Assembly (NCBI GenBank): GCA_903835275.1
Contig: CAILMK010000498.1
Span: forward strand, 1-10,210
DNA length: 10,210 nt
DNA from: an uncultured bacterium
GTDB lineage: Bacteria > Bacteroidota > Bacteroidia > CAILMK01
Direction: 5' to 3'
Below, in pieces: positions 1 to 6,285 of this stretch (the stretch's first letter is position 1; every line of letters starts with the position of its first letter). The position numbers and the translations under genes are program-made. Under the pieces are notes generated by a model. That model was given only the letters and a program-made list of their open reading frames with translations. It made no database searches and was not told the DNA's origin.

Positions 1-1202
1 GAATGCGCATTGTTTGCGATGATAAAAAGGTAAGCGGGCCCTGTGCAAAACTAAGTGATGGTAATTCTGTGGATTTTGCTGCAATGATTGATACCATACG
101 TCCTGTAATTACAGTAAATGTTCCCCCAAGTATGAGCTCCACGTATAAGGCTTACTTTGTGGCAAATGTACCAGTATCAGGATTTGATTCATCCATGGTA
201 AAAATTACAAATGCTGTGATGAGTAACTTTAAACAACTTAGTCCCCGGACTTTTATCGCTGATATACGTCCGCAAATAAATCGATCCTGGATTTCTGTAA
301 ATATAGTTGCGGATACTTTTACGAGTGTAACCGGAATAAAGAATATTGCTTCTTCAGATTCCACATATTTCTTTCTCGGATTCAAGAATTATGATTTGAA
401 TGTGAAACCTCTTTCGAAATCAGTTACAAATGGAAATTACGGCGATAATTATGTGTTCAATCTTCCATACGGAACCAGAAAAGATTCATTGATTGCCAGC
501 TTTACCCTTAGTGATACATCCATTGCCGATGTGAATTACATTCCGCAAACGAGCAATGTAACCATTAATAATTTTTCGAGCCCACTTGTATATAAAATTA
601 TAGCAAAGGACACAACTCTGTACATGATGGATACTGTAAGTGTACTTATTAATAAGGATACCGCGTGTACTATGCTCAATTATGCAATAAAATCCCCTGT
701 AGCAATCGGAAAAATATCCGGAGATTCCATTTCAGTATTACTTCCGGTTGGGACGAATATAACAAGTCTTGTAGCAGATTATAAAACTGCGAATACAGCA
801 AAAGTAAGTGTGAACGGAATTGCACAAGCCAGCGATACAACGGCAAATAGTTTCAGCAGTCCGGTGAATTATCTCGTAACGGCACAGGACACCAATTATC
901 ATAAAAATTATAATGTTTCCGTGAGCCTTGTTACATCTGCCGGAAATATTTTAAAGGATGGTAATGAATCAATAAATATTTATCCGACTCCTGTTAGTGA
1001 TGTATTACACATTGAATTCAATTCTCCGGCAAAACATATTCGCCTGAATCTTTTTGATGAACAGGGTAAGTCTGTGCTGTCTAAGGAAGTTGACGGAGTC
1101 AAAAATGCAAACATTGACATGAGCTTGTTTCCAAGTGGAATTTATTCCTTGCATATTGAAGGACAAGATTTGAAGTACACAAGACAAGTTGTGAAGCAGT
1201 AA
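1..1202 (+). CDS. Secreted Ig-like/DUF5018-like protein with T9SS type A sorting domain (5' end outside window)
   Basis: This is the C-terminal 399 residues or so of a larger exported surface or secreted protein. The reading frame is open to the left edge, and the first ATG (base 3) has no signal peptide after it, so the true start lies outside the window. Residues are counted from that ATG. Residues 29-118 resemble a bacterial Ig-like (Big_12-type) domain, with an opening IDTIRPVITV and a VSGFDSSMVKITNAVMSNF strand pattern. Residues 127-216 and 223-310 are two tandem copies of a DUF5018-like beta domain; both have a P-G-T turn followed by a strand, a 'FSSP' motif and V/LxYxxxAxDT. Residues 324-399 form a T9SS type A sorting domain (INIYPTPVSDVLHIEF start, LFDEQGK, LFPSGIYSLHIE, final KQ), which in this family directs outer-membrane export and cleavage or anchoring. 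No catalytic motif is visible, so adhesion or another structural role is an inference. The 169-bp gap to the next gene suggests separate transcription. Confidence 0.88.
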   Translation, partial: MRIVCDDKKVSGPCAKLSDGNSVDFAAMIDTIRPVITVNVPPSMSSTYKAYFVANVPVSGFDSSMVKITNAVMSNFKQLSPRTFIADIRPQINRSWISVNIVADTFTSVTGIKNIASSDSTYFFLGFKNYDLNVKPLSKSVTNGNYGDNYVFNLPYGTRKDSLIASFTLSDTSIADVNYIPQTSNVTINNFSSPLVYKIIAKDTTLYMMDTVSVLINKDTACTMLNYAIKSPVAIGKISGDSISVLLPVGTNITSLVADYKTANTAKVSVNGIAQASDTTANSFSSPVNYLVTAQDTNYHKNYNVSVSLVTSAGNILKDGNESINIYPTPVSDVLHIEFNSPAKHIRLNLFDEQGKSVLSKEVDGVKNANIDMSLFPSGIYSLHIEGQDLKYTRQVVKQ

Positions 1203-1229
1203 ATTGATCTTCGGCTAAGCGCGGCGGAG

Positions 1230-1256
1230 TCCCCCTTTGAAGGGGGTAGGGGATGA
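1230..1256. repeat. CCCC/GGGG hairpin element, copy 1
   Basis: Arms CCCCCTT (1231-1237) and AAGGGGG (1240-1246) can fold into a hairpin; the two innermost pairs must open to give a workable loop. A further G run (AGGGG, 1248-1252) follows and can compete for the C arm. The same plan (C-rich arm, short loop, G-rich arm, then TAGGGG) recurs at 6261-6285. It lies 28 bp after the stop of the T9SS cargo gene. There is no T tract after it, so it is not a classical terminator on this strand. Elements like this are common in Bacteroidota spacers; their function is not established. Confidence 0.6.
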
Positions 1257-1371
1257 TGGGTTGGAAAAATAATTCGCAACTTAGTATTTTAATTATCATA
1301 GATATTTATTAAATTGCATGAGATTCTAAAAAATACAATAAAATATTAAATTGCAAAAAGGATATAATTAT

Positions 1372-2733
1372 ATGAAAACATCTTACGGTCTTATTTTACT
1401 GGTTTTTTTTAATTTAAGTTCAATTACGTTTCTTGCTGCCCAAAATAAGGGGCTTGAAATTGTGAAAACTGATTTAGAGAAAGCTCAACTATCAGGAAAA
1501 ATCAAACAGATCAAACAGGAATATTATATTGCGCAAGAAAAATTCGGAGAAGTTGTGCTCGGTAAAAGAGATGGAACAACAACATATTCAGGAGAAAATA
1601 CACTAACTATATTTGATGATAAAGGGTATAAAATTGAAGAAATTCAATATAAATCAGATAGTAGTTTAGAAAGGTATAAATGTAACGATGGAAAAGTAAT
1701 CGAGATTTCAGATTATAAATCAGATGGAAGCTTAAAAAGGAAATACATAAATAAGTATGATGGGAATGGTCTTGAATTGGAATCAAATGAATATGGTATG
1801 GATGGAAATTTAACGGTACGAGTTACTTACAGTTATGATGATAAAGGTAATATGATCCAATCAGAGGGGTATAAATCTGATGGAGGTTTGACATCAAGAT
1901 ATAAAAATGAATGTGATAATAAGGGAAATATTTTGCAGAGAATTGGATATAAACCCGATGGGAGCCTAAATTCAAAATGGGTCTATTCATATGACGAGAA
2001 TGGAAATATGGTAAAATCCAGTATTTATAATTTGGATGGAACAATAAAAAATCAATATAATTATAAATATGATGGGAAAAAGAACCTGATAGAAGAAGAT
2101 AAATATCAATCAGATGTCACTTTGGAATATAGAGTCGTAAATAAATATGATGACAGGGGAAATCAAATCGAAGAAAGCAAGTTTAAGGCAGATGGCAGTT
2201 TGGATTATCAAAACACATGGAAATATGAATTTGATGCTCAAAATAACTGGACTAAAAAGTTTGTGTATAAAAATAATATTATTGGACATGTTTTTATTCG
2301 TGAGATAAGATATTACAATGAGAATCTTCAGCCACTGGTCAGTTCTCTTTTCATGAGTGAGGATACGAAAAATCTGGAACAGAGAAAAGAGGAAAACAAA
2401 AAGAAATTAGAAGAATTAAAGGGTATTCAAAAAGAAATAGCTGAAAAGGCGAATAGTAAAGAACATGTAAATGAGCCACCTGCCGGCTGTTCTGACTTGG
2501 AACTCATGGGGTCTTTTTCAACTGGTGTGCTTGATGTGAAAATATTTTATGCAAGAATTAGGAATAAGGCCACCTATTCAAAAAATGTTACTATTGAATA
2601 TATGAATTTATATGGTAAAAGAGTGCAGATATCCTATGATGTAAAAGCTGGAGAAATAAAGGAATGCGAACTTACCACTATTTCAGGGACTGAACGTGCG
2701 CCTTTGAATATTCGAATTGCTGCGTGTTATTAA
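1372..2733 (+). CDS. Exported protein with 26-residue YD-like repeats and a coiled coil
   Basis: I do not recognise a named family. The ATG at 1372 is preferred over an upstream in-frame TTG at 1351, because MKTSYGLILLVFFNLSS then begins a normal Sec signal peptide with cleavage near residue 23 (LAAQ), and AAAAGGA lies about 10 nt upstream. There is no lipobox cysteine, so export to the periplasm or beyond is likely. Residues 81-284 hold about eight tandem repeats of roughly 26 residues with consensus YDxKGNxIxxxxYKxDGSL followed by seven to eight variable residues. This resembles RHS/YD or antitoxin-like beta-repeat proteins, but the RHS core, PAAR and toxin domains are absent. Residues about 330-363 are charged and probably coiled coil (EQRKEENKKKLEELKG). 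The last 80 residues or so form a separate unrecognised beta-rich domain containing two cysteines besides the one near its start. The gene is clearly AT-richer than ltaE. The gene is certain; the function is unknown. Confidence 0.85.
   Translation: MKTSYGLILLVFFNLSSITFLAAQNKGLEIVKTDLEKAQLSGKIKQIKQEYYIAQEKFGEVVLGKRDGTTTYSGENTLTIFDDKGYKIEEIQYKSDSSLERYKCNDGKVIEISDYKSDGSLKRKYINKYDGNGLELESNEYGMDGNLTVRVTYSYDDKGNMIQSEGYKSDGGLTSRYKNECDNKGNILQRIGYKPDGSLNSKWVYSYDENGNMVKSSIYNLDGTIKNQYNYKYDGKKNLIEEDKYQSDVTLEYRVVNKYDDRGNQIEESKFKADGSLDYQNTWKYEFDAQNNWTKKFVYKNNIIGHVFIREIRYYNENLQPLVSSLFMSEDTKNLEQRKEENKKKLEELKGIQKEIAEKANSKEHVNEPPAGCSDLELMGSFSTGVLDVKIFYARIRNKATYSKNVTIEYMNLYGKRVQISYDVKAGEIKECELTTISGTERAPLNIRIAACY
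1612..2223 (+). repeat. Tandem 78-bp coding repeats (26-aa YD-like units)
   Basis: About eight in-frame units, most exactly 26 codons long, each start at a YD/FD/CD-GN motif: FDDKGYKI, a shortened CNDGKVI unit, YDGNGLEL, YDDKGNMI, CDNKGNIL, YDENGNMV, YDGKKNLI and YDDRGNQI. A degenerate ninth (YEFDAQNNW) follows. The second half of most units carries YKxDGSL. The units differ substantially at DNA level, so the array looks old rather than recently expanded. Confidence 0.85.
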
Positions 2734-2780
2734 CTCTCGAAACTTGTTCTCTAAAGACGCATGCTTCTAAAGGTTATTTT

Positions 2781-2808
2781 CAAGGACTGTGTACTGCCGT
2801 CTGTCGAC
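2781..2808 (+). repeat. Degenerate heptamer repeat, site A
   Basis: Four consecutive 7-bp units in register: CAAGGAC (2781), TGTGTAC (2788), TGCCGTC (2795) and TGTCGAC (2802). The consensus is TGTsGwC. The same register and consensus recur at 6288-6301 and 7942-7969. It lies in the 119-bp spacer upstream of ltaE. Confidence 0.55.
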
Positions 2809-2852
2809 ATTTTTTCAAAAAAAATCACCAACTTGCGTAAAATTTCAATGTA

Positions 2853-3887
2853 ATGCAGAACAACCAAATCATAGATCTCCGCAGTGATACCGTAACCCGT
2901 CCAACTCCGGGAATGCTGGAAGCCATGCTAAACGCAAAAGTAGGCGATGATGTTTTTGAAGACGATCCCACGGTGAATGAGCTTGAGAAAAAAGCAGCGT
3001 CCATGTTCGGGACGGAAGCAGCTATCTTCTGCGCTTCCGGTACCATGACCAACCAGATTGCCATCAAATGCCATACCCGTCCGGGCGATGAAGTGATCTG
3101 CGATAAGATGGCACATATCTATGCCTTTGAGGGTGGAGGAATAGCCTTTAATTCCGGTGCATCAGTGAAACTCATTGATGGCGATAGGGGCAGGATCAAC
3201 GCAAAACAAGTCCGTGAAAGCATCCATCCCGATAATGTACATTTCCCGCGTACCAGCTTGGTGGCTGTTGAAAATACCATGAACAAGGGGGGAGGTTGCT
3301 GCTATAATTTTTCTTCCATCCTCGAAATAGCGGAAGTGTGCAAAGAAAACAAACTTGCTTATCATCTGGATGGGGCGCGCTTATTTAATGCGCTTGCAGT
3401 CACCAATGAAACTCCTGCGGATTACGGAAAAGTATTTGACAGCATTTCTATATGCCTTTCCAAGGGCTTGGGAGCTCCTGTGGGATCGCTTTTACTGGGG
3501 ACAAAAGCATTTGTCCACCAGGCACGGCGGGTGCGCAAGGTAATGGGCGGTGGATGGAGGCAGGCGGGCTTTCTTGCCGCTGCCGGAGTGTATGCCCTGG
3601 ATAATCATGTAGAGCGATTGAAGGAAGACCACAGACGTGCGAATGCCATATATACTATTCTCAAATCACAAAGCTATGTGGAGGATATTATGCCACAGGA
3701 AACGAATATAGTTATATTCAAACTGAACGATAAAATTTCTGCTGCCAATTTCCTGAAAAAACTGGAGGAAAATAATATTCGCGCTGCCACCACCGGACCA
3801 ACAAGTATCCGATTCGTCATGCATCTGGATATTACGGATGGGATGGTGGAAAGAATGGAAGAAACGCTGAAGAAAATTACCCCATAA
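2853..3887 (+). CDS. ltaE: Low-specificity L-threonine aldolase
   Basis: This is a cytoplasmic PLP-dependent fold-type I enzyme that splits L-threonine and L-allo-threonine into glycine and acetaldehyde, contributing to glycine supply and threonine breakdown. The 344-residue length is normal for the family. Visible signatures are the N-terminal DLRSDTVTRPTPGM (residues 8-21), GDDVFEDDPT (31-40), His88 in KMAHIY (the position expected to stack on the PLP ring), HLDGAR (171-176, with Asp173 for the pyridine nitrogen and Arg176), and the Schiff-base lysine Lys204 in SICLSKGLGAPVGSLLLG. IRFVMHLDIT near the C-terminus matches the usual substrate-binding end. The start is the ATG at 2853. It overlaps a non-productive ATG-TAA just upstream (ATGTAATG), and no Shine-Dalgarno sequence is evident, as is usual in Bacteroidota. 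The gene at 3900 follows after 12 nt and is probably co-transcribed. Confidence 0.96.
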   Translation: MQNNQIIDLRSDTVTRPTPGMLEAMLNAKVGDDVFEDDPTVNELEKKAASMFGTEAAIFCASGTMTNQIAIKCHTRPGDEVICDKMAHIYAFEGGGIAFNSGASVKLIDGDRGRINAKQVRESIHPDNVHFPRTSLVAVENTMNKGGGCCYNFSSILEIAEVCKENKLAYHLDGARLFNALAVTNETPADYGKVFDSISICLSKGLGAPVGSLLLGTKAFVHQARRVRKVMGGGWRQAGFLAAAGVYALDNHVERLKEDHRRANAIYTILKSQSYVEDIMPQETNIVIFKLNDKISAANFLKKLEENNIRAATTGPTSIRFVMHLDITDGMVERMEETLKKITP

Positions 3888-3899
3888 AGATGAATTAGA

Positions 3900-4880
3900 A
3901 TGCTGACAAAAACCATACTTTTTCTATTCCCTTTCTTATGGAATTTATCAACGGCGAAGTCGTTACCATATATTGATACTTTGCGTAATAATTCCTACAA
4001 AAGTATTTCCAAAGATTCTATAGTAATTTCAGAGTATAATGATCATGAGGTTTCTGAAAATGATTACCTAAGTGGTAAATTTTTCGCAATCCAGGAGAAA
4101 AGAGTAGCAGAAGCTACCCAGCCTTATATGTTATCTCGTAACCGTAAAATTCATATTATAAATGATTATTATTTGTGGAATTTCCAGATAGATCAGGGAT
4201 GGGGAAATGATGAGCATGGAGGATATGATGGCTGGGATGATTTTATGATATGTAAAGATAAGAAGATCATTTTCTTTGGAGTCAGATATTATCACGAAGG
4301 AAGTGGATGGATATCTATAGATAAAATGCTAAAAGATAGTGTAAAATGTACGGAAAATAATAGGTTTTGGCGAAGTTATGACGACTTCAATGTTCCTTAT
4401 AAACAGTATAAGCGAGAGAAAATAAGGGAAGTCTTCTATAGATATTATTACTGTAACAAAGGCTTTATGAATGAACTGACAGATAAATATTTTGCTATTT
4501 ATCATTACAGACCGGGGCTTAAGGAATTTGTTAATGATACAGTAAATTTCATCGATGCTCCGAAAGATCAGTGGGATTCAATAAATAGAAATTATTTGAA
4601 ATACAAAGAAACTCTTACTACCAAAGATACAATTACTTTGCATAGGTGGTTGAGATCGCCTACGATTCAATTTCAGTTGTATGCAATAAAAGGATTAAGG
4701 GAACTTGCCGAACGCGGCTATAAATTAAACACTGAAGAAAAGGGCTTGTTAAAAATTATATCTGAACGTTTAAAGAGAATTCTTGTGGTCAAGAATGAAT
4801 TTGTTGATACAGATGGAGACTGGGATGCATTTCGAACAAATATTAAGACAGCATTGAATCGAGCTGCCCTTCTTAAATAG
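3900..4880 (+). CDS. Hypothetical exported protein
   Basis: I do not recognise a characterised family. Translation from the ATG at 3900 gives 326 residues starting MLTKTILFLFPFLWNLSTAKS, a plausible Sec signal peptide with an AKS|L cleavage site at residues 18-20 and no lipobox cysteine. The mature N-terminal two thirds is rich in aromatic and charged residues, including a Gly/Trp/Asp-rich patch near residues 99-114 (GWGNDEHGGYDGWDDF) and several Tyr-Tyr pairs. The last 80 residues or so (from LHRWLRSPTIQFQLYAIKGL) look helical and could be one or two HEAT-like repeats. The start is only 12 nt after the ltaE stop, so co-transcription is likely, but a metabolic link to threonine aldolase is not supported by the sequence. 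It is AT-rich, like the gene at 1372-2733. It ends 124 bp from a convergent gene. Confidence 0.8.
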   Translation: MLTKTILFLFPFLWNLSTAKSLPYIDTLRNNSYKSISKDSIVISEYNDHEVSENDYLSGKFFAIQEKRVAEATQPYMLSRNRKIHIINDYYLWNFQIDQGWGNDEHGGYDGWDDFMICKDKKIIFFGVRYYHEGSGWISIDKMLKDSVKCTENNRFWRSYDDFNVPYKQYKREKIREVFYRYYYCNKGFMNELTDKYFAIYHYRPGLKEFVNDTVNFIDAPKDQWDSINRNYLKYKETLTTKDTITLHRWLRSPTIQFQLYAIKGLRELAERGYKLNTEEKGLLKIISERLKRILVVKNEFVDTDGDWDAFRTNIKTALNRAALLK

Positions 4881-5004
4881 CCTGAATTTTTATTTGGCTA
4901 CCGCGAGGGCATTGCCGAAAGATTCGTCCCTACATTAGCTCAATTTAGTCATGATAGATTTGTGATTATTCATTTGCACATTATCCTATTAGCAAATTAT
5001 CACA

Positions 5005-6039
5005 TTAAGAATGCTCTTCGTTATAATAGAATTTATAATATTTTCTACCGTCATGATCCACTCCTTTTTCTACCATTTCCCTCCTGCCATGGATGTAGAT
5101 ACTGAAATTTTTATCAAGTTTTACAACGCTTTTGAAAATACCTGATTCCTTTTTTACAGCTGCGCCTGAAATGGAAAAATCGTCTTCCAGGTCTATACCG
5201 CGTTCGTCAGAAAAATCAGATTTATATTTCTGGAAAGATTCCACTACTGCGCTGTCATTAAAGACTTGTTTCGCAAAACTCCTTTCATCAAATCGCTCAT
5301 TATTTTTAAAATAATCCTTGCTGCGATTGAGGTAATCTGCCTGGTCAACAGGGCTGACCTCAAAATCTTCCGACATACGCTCGCTGATAAATGATTTCGT
5401 CAGGCCCATGAAGTTTTTGGTGCTATGGAAATCATCTGCCATTGGTTCCAGTTGCAGGAAATCATTTTTCCAAAAAGATGCTTCACTGCCTCTTCCCGCT
5501 TTATCAACGATCTGTACTTTGTAGCCTTTGTCCTTATTGGTATTGAATATCAGGCAACCTTTATCCAATTTATCAATATTGATTCCGTCAATTCCCTTAA
5601 TAGAAAATCCTTCTGCTTCGCGATCCAGTTTGATGAAAGGATCGAGGGTTTCGCACTTGAAAATACCTATGGCATCCATCATTTCGTCTTCCAGAATTAT
5701 TTCCGGAAAATACGCTACAAAAAGTTCCCCGTCCTTGATATTCGGGTGTGTTGAATTTTCATAGAGAAAATCAGCGATCTTGATAGATTGCAAGTGCAGG
5801 CTGGAACCGTTATCAAATACTTCTTTTGCGGCAAGAAAAACCTCATTGCTTTTGGTACCGGCAAAACAAAAGTATTCCGGACTATGAAAACTTGTCATGA
5901 AGTATTTCAGTAATAAGTCATGTACGTTTTCATCAAGCGCGATTGCTTTTTTGGAAAGAAATAATTCCTGCTCATTGGTTTTGTTGCCCACAAAATGAAC
6001 GGAAAGAGATGCTATTTGAGTATTTGAATAATCAATCAT
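5005..6039 (-). CDS. Nucleoid-associated protein, NA37/YejK (NdpA) family
   Basis: The 344-residue protein has the layout of the NA37 (37-kDa nucleoid-associated, E. coli YejK) family, which is usually about 335 residues. The motifs I rely on are an N-terminal VHFVGNK followed by a charged stretch (15-30), YFCFAGT..NEVF (57-68), HPNIKDGELFVAYF (98-111), IGIFKCETLDPF (124-135), LDKGCLIFN (158-166), VQIVDKAGRGSEASFW (175-190) with the typical E-A-x-F/Y-W-x-x-D-F-L, and a later FDERSFAKQVF block. Members bind DNA and associate with the nucleoid; the molecular job in Bacteroidota is not well established. The ATG at 6039 is used. A perfect TAnnTTTG box ends 7 nt upstream, which implies a very short or absent leader. 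The gene is convergent with the gene at 3900-4880 and follows the DUF817 gene on the same strand after 236 bp of hairpin-rich DNA. Confidence 0.85.
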   Translation of the reverse strand: MIDYSNTQIASLSVHFVGNKTNEQELFLSKKAIALDENVHDLLLKYFMTSFHSPEYFCFAGTKSNEVFLAAKEVFDNGSSLHLQSIKIADFLYENSTHPNIKDGELFVAYFPEIILEDEMMDAIGIFKCETLDPFIKLDREAEGFSIKGIDGINIDKLDKGCLIFNTNKDKGYKVQIVDKAGRGSEASFWKNDFLQLEPMADDFHSTKNFMGLTKSFISERMSEDFEVSPVDQADYLNRSKDYFKNNERFDERSFAKQVFNDSAVVESFQKYKSDFSDERGIDLEDDFSISGAAVKKESGIFKSVVKLDKNFSIYIHGRREMVEKGVDHDGRKYYKFYYNEEHS

Positions 6040-6046
6040 AAGAAAG

Positions 6047-6080
6047 CAAATTTACAAAGGCGCAAGTCAGGGAATTGCAA
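6047..6080 (-). promoter_or_regulatory. Candidate Bacteroidota promoter for the NA37-family gene
   Basis: Read on the minus strand, TTG (6080-6078), a 23-nt spacer and TAAATTTG (6054-6047) match the Bacteroidota/Flavobacterium pattern TTG-N17-23-TAnnTTTG. The -7 box ends only 7 nt before the ATG, so transcription would begin within a few bases of the start codon. AT-rich DNA makes chance matches possible. Confidence 0.4.
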
Positions 6081-6103
6081 TGTTGAAAAATTTAAAAAAG
6101 TGT

Positions 6104-6234
6104 GGATAAGATATCGCGAAGGCGGATCAGGATATGTTATCCTGATCCGGGAGCCTTGGATATTTTATCCAATTGGGATTGAATTCGCCGCGGCGAACCA
6201 GGCTCAATGGTTCGGATAAAATATATCCGAACCA
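6104..6234. repeat. Cluster of hairpins sharing a GGATA-loop-TATCC core
   Basis: Three perfect hairpins carry the same apical five base pairs, GGATA/TATCC, on different lower stems. 6123-6149 has a 12-bp stem with loop TGT; 6156-6172 has a 7-bp stem with loop TTT; 6208-6234 has an 11-bp stem with loop AAATA. A degenerate fourth core, GGATA-AGA-TATCg, is at 6104-6116. Between them lie further palindromes (CCAATTGG at 6169-6176 and a 14-bp dyad at 6184-6197). On the minus strand the cluster follows the DUF817 stop codon and precedes the promoter of the NA37 gene, with two short T runs (6099-6094, 6090-6086) after it. A role in 3'-end formation or mRNA stability for the DUF817 transcript is plausible but unproven. 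Confidence 0.7.
6184..6197. repeat. 14-bp perfect palindrome with CGCCGCGGCG core, copy 1
   Basis: TTCGCCGCGGCGAA is self-complementary. The core CGCCGCGGCG is shared with the 16-bp palindrome at 7904-7919, while the flanking bases differ yet still pair in each copy. A one-armed fragment (CGCGGCGGA) also occurs near 1220. These are GC-rich islands in AT-rich spacers. Confidence 0.6.
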
Positions 6235-6260
6235 GCTTTAAGACAGTGATAAGTAGAAAG

Positions 6261-6285
6261 TCCCCTTCAGGGGATTTAGGGGTTA
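6261..6285. repeat. CCCC/GGGG hairpin element, copy 2
   Basis: TCCCC (6261-6265), loop TTCA and GGGGA (6270-6274) form a 5-bp perfect hairpin. TTTAGGGGTT follows and supplies a competing G run. This is the same layout as 1230-1256. On the minus strand the TTTAGGGG part reads CCCCTAAA and contains the stop codon of the DUF817 gene (TAA at 6278-6276). Confidence 0.6.

Noticed and set aside
1612..2223. RHS polymorphic toxin
   Set aside because: The repeats are short and few, the RHS core (DPxG) motif and a C-terminal toxin with downstream immunity gene are missing.
2848..2855. ATGTAATG start-stop upstream ORF at the ltaE start
   Set aside because: ATG directly followed by TAA overlapping the real start is visible, but with one example, no ribosome-binding site and AT-rich context it is likely coincidence.
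4878..4931. TAGCC..GGCTA and AGGG..CCCT as a bidirectional terminator between convergent genes
   Set aside because: Stems are only 4-5 bp with long loops and no T tract follows on either strand, so I do not call a terminator.
5425..5754. Open frame of 109 codons on the plus strand
   Set aside because: It lies wholly inside the NA37-family gene on the opposite strand, shows no family features and is an antisense shadow.
6104..6234. CRISPR array or integron attC sites
   Set aside because: There are no direct repeats with regular unique spacers and no cas or integrase gene; the signal is inverted repeats with a shared tip.
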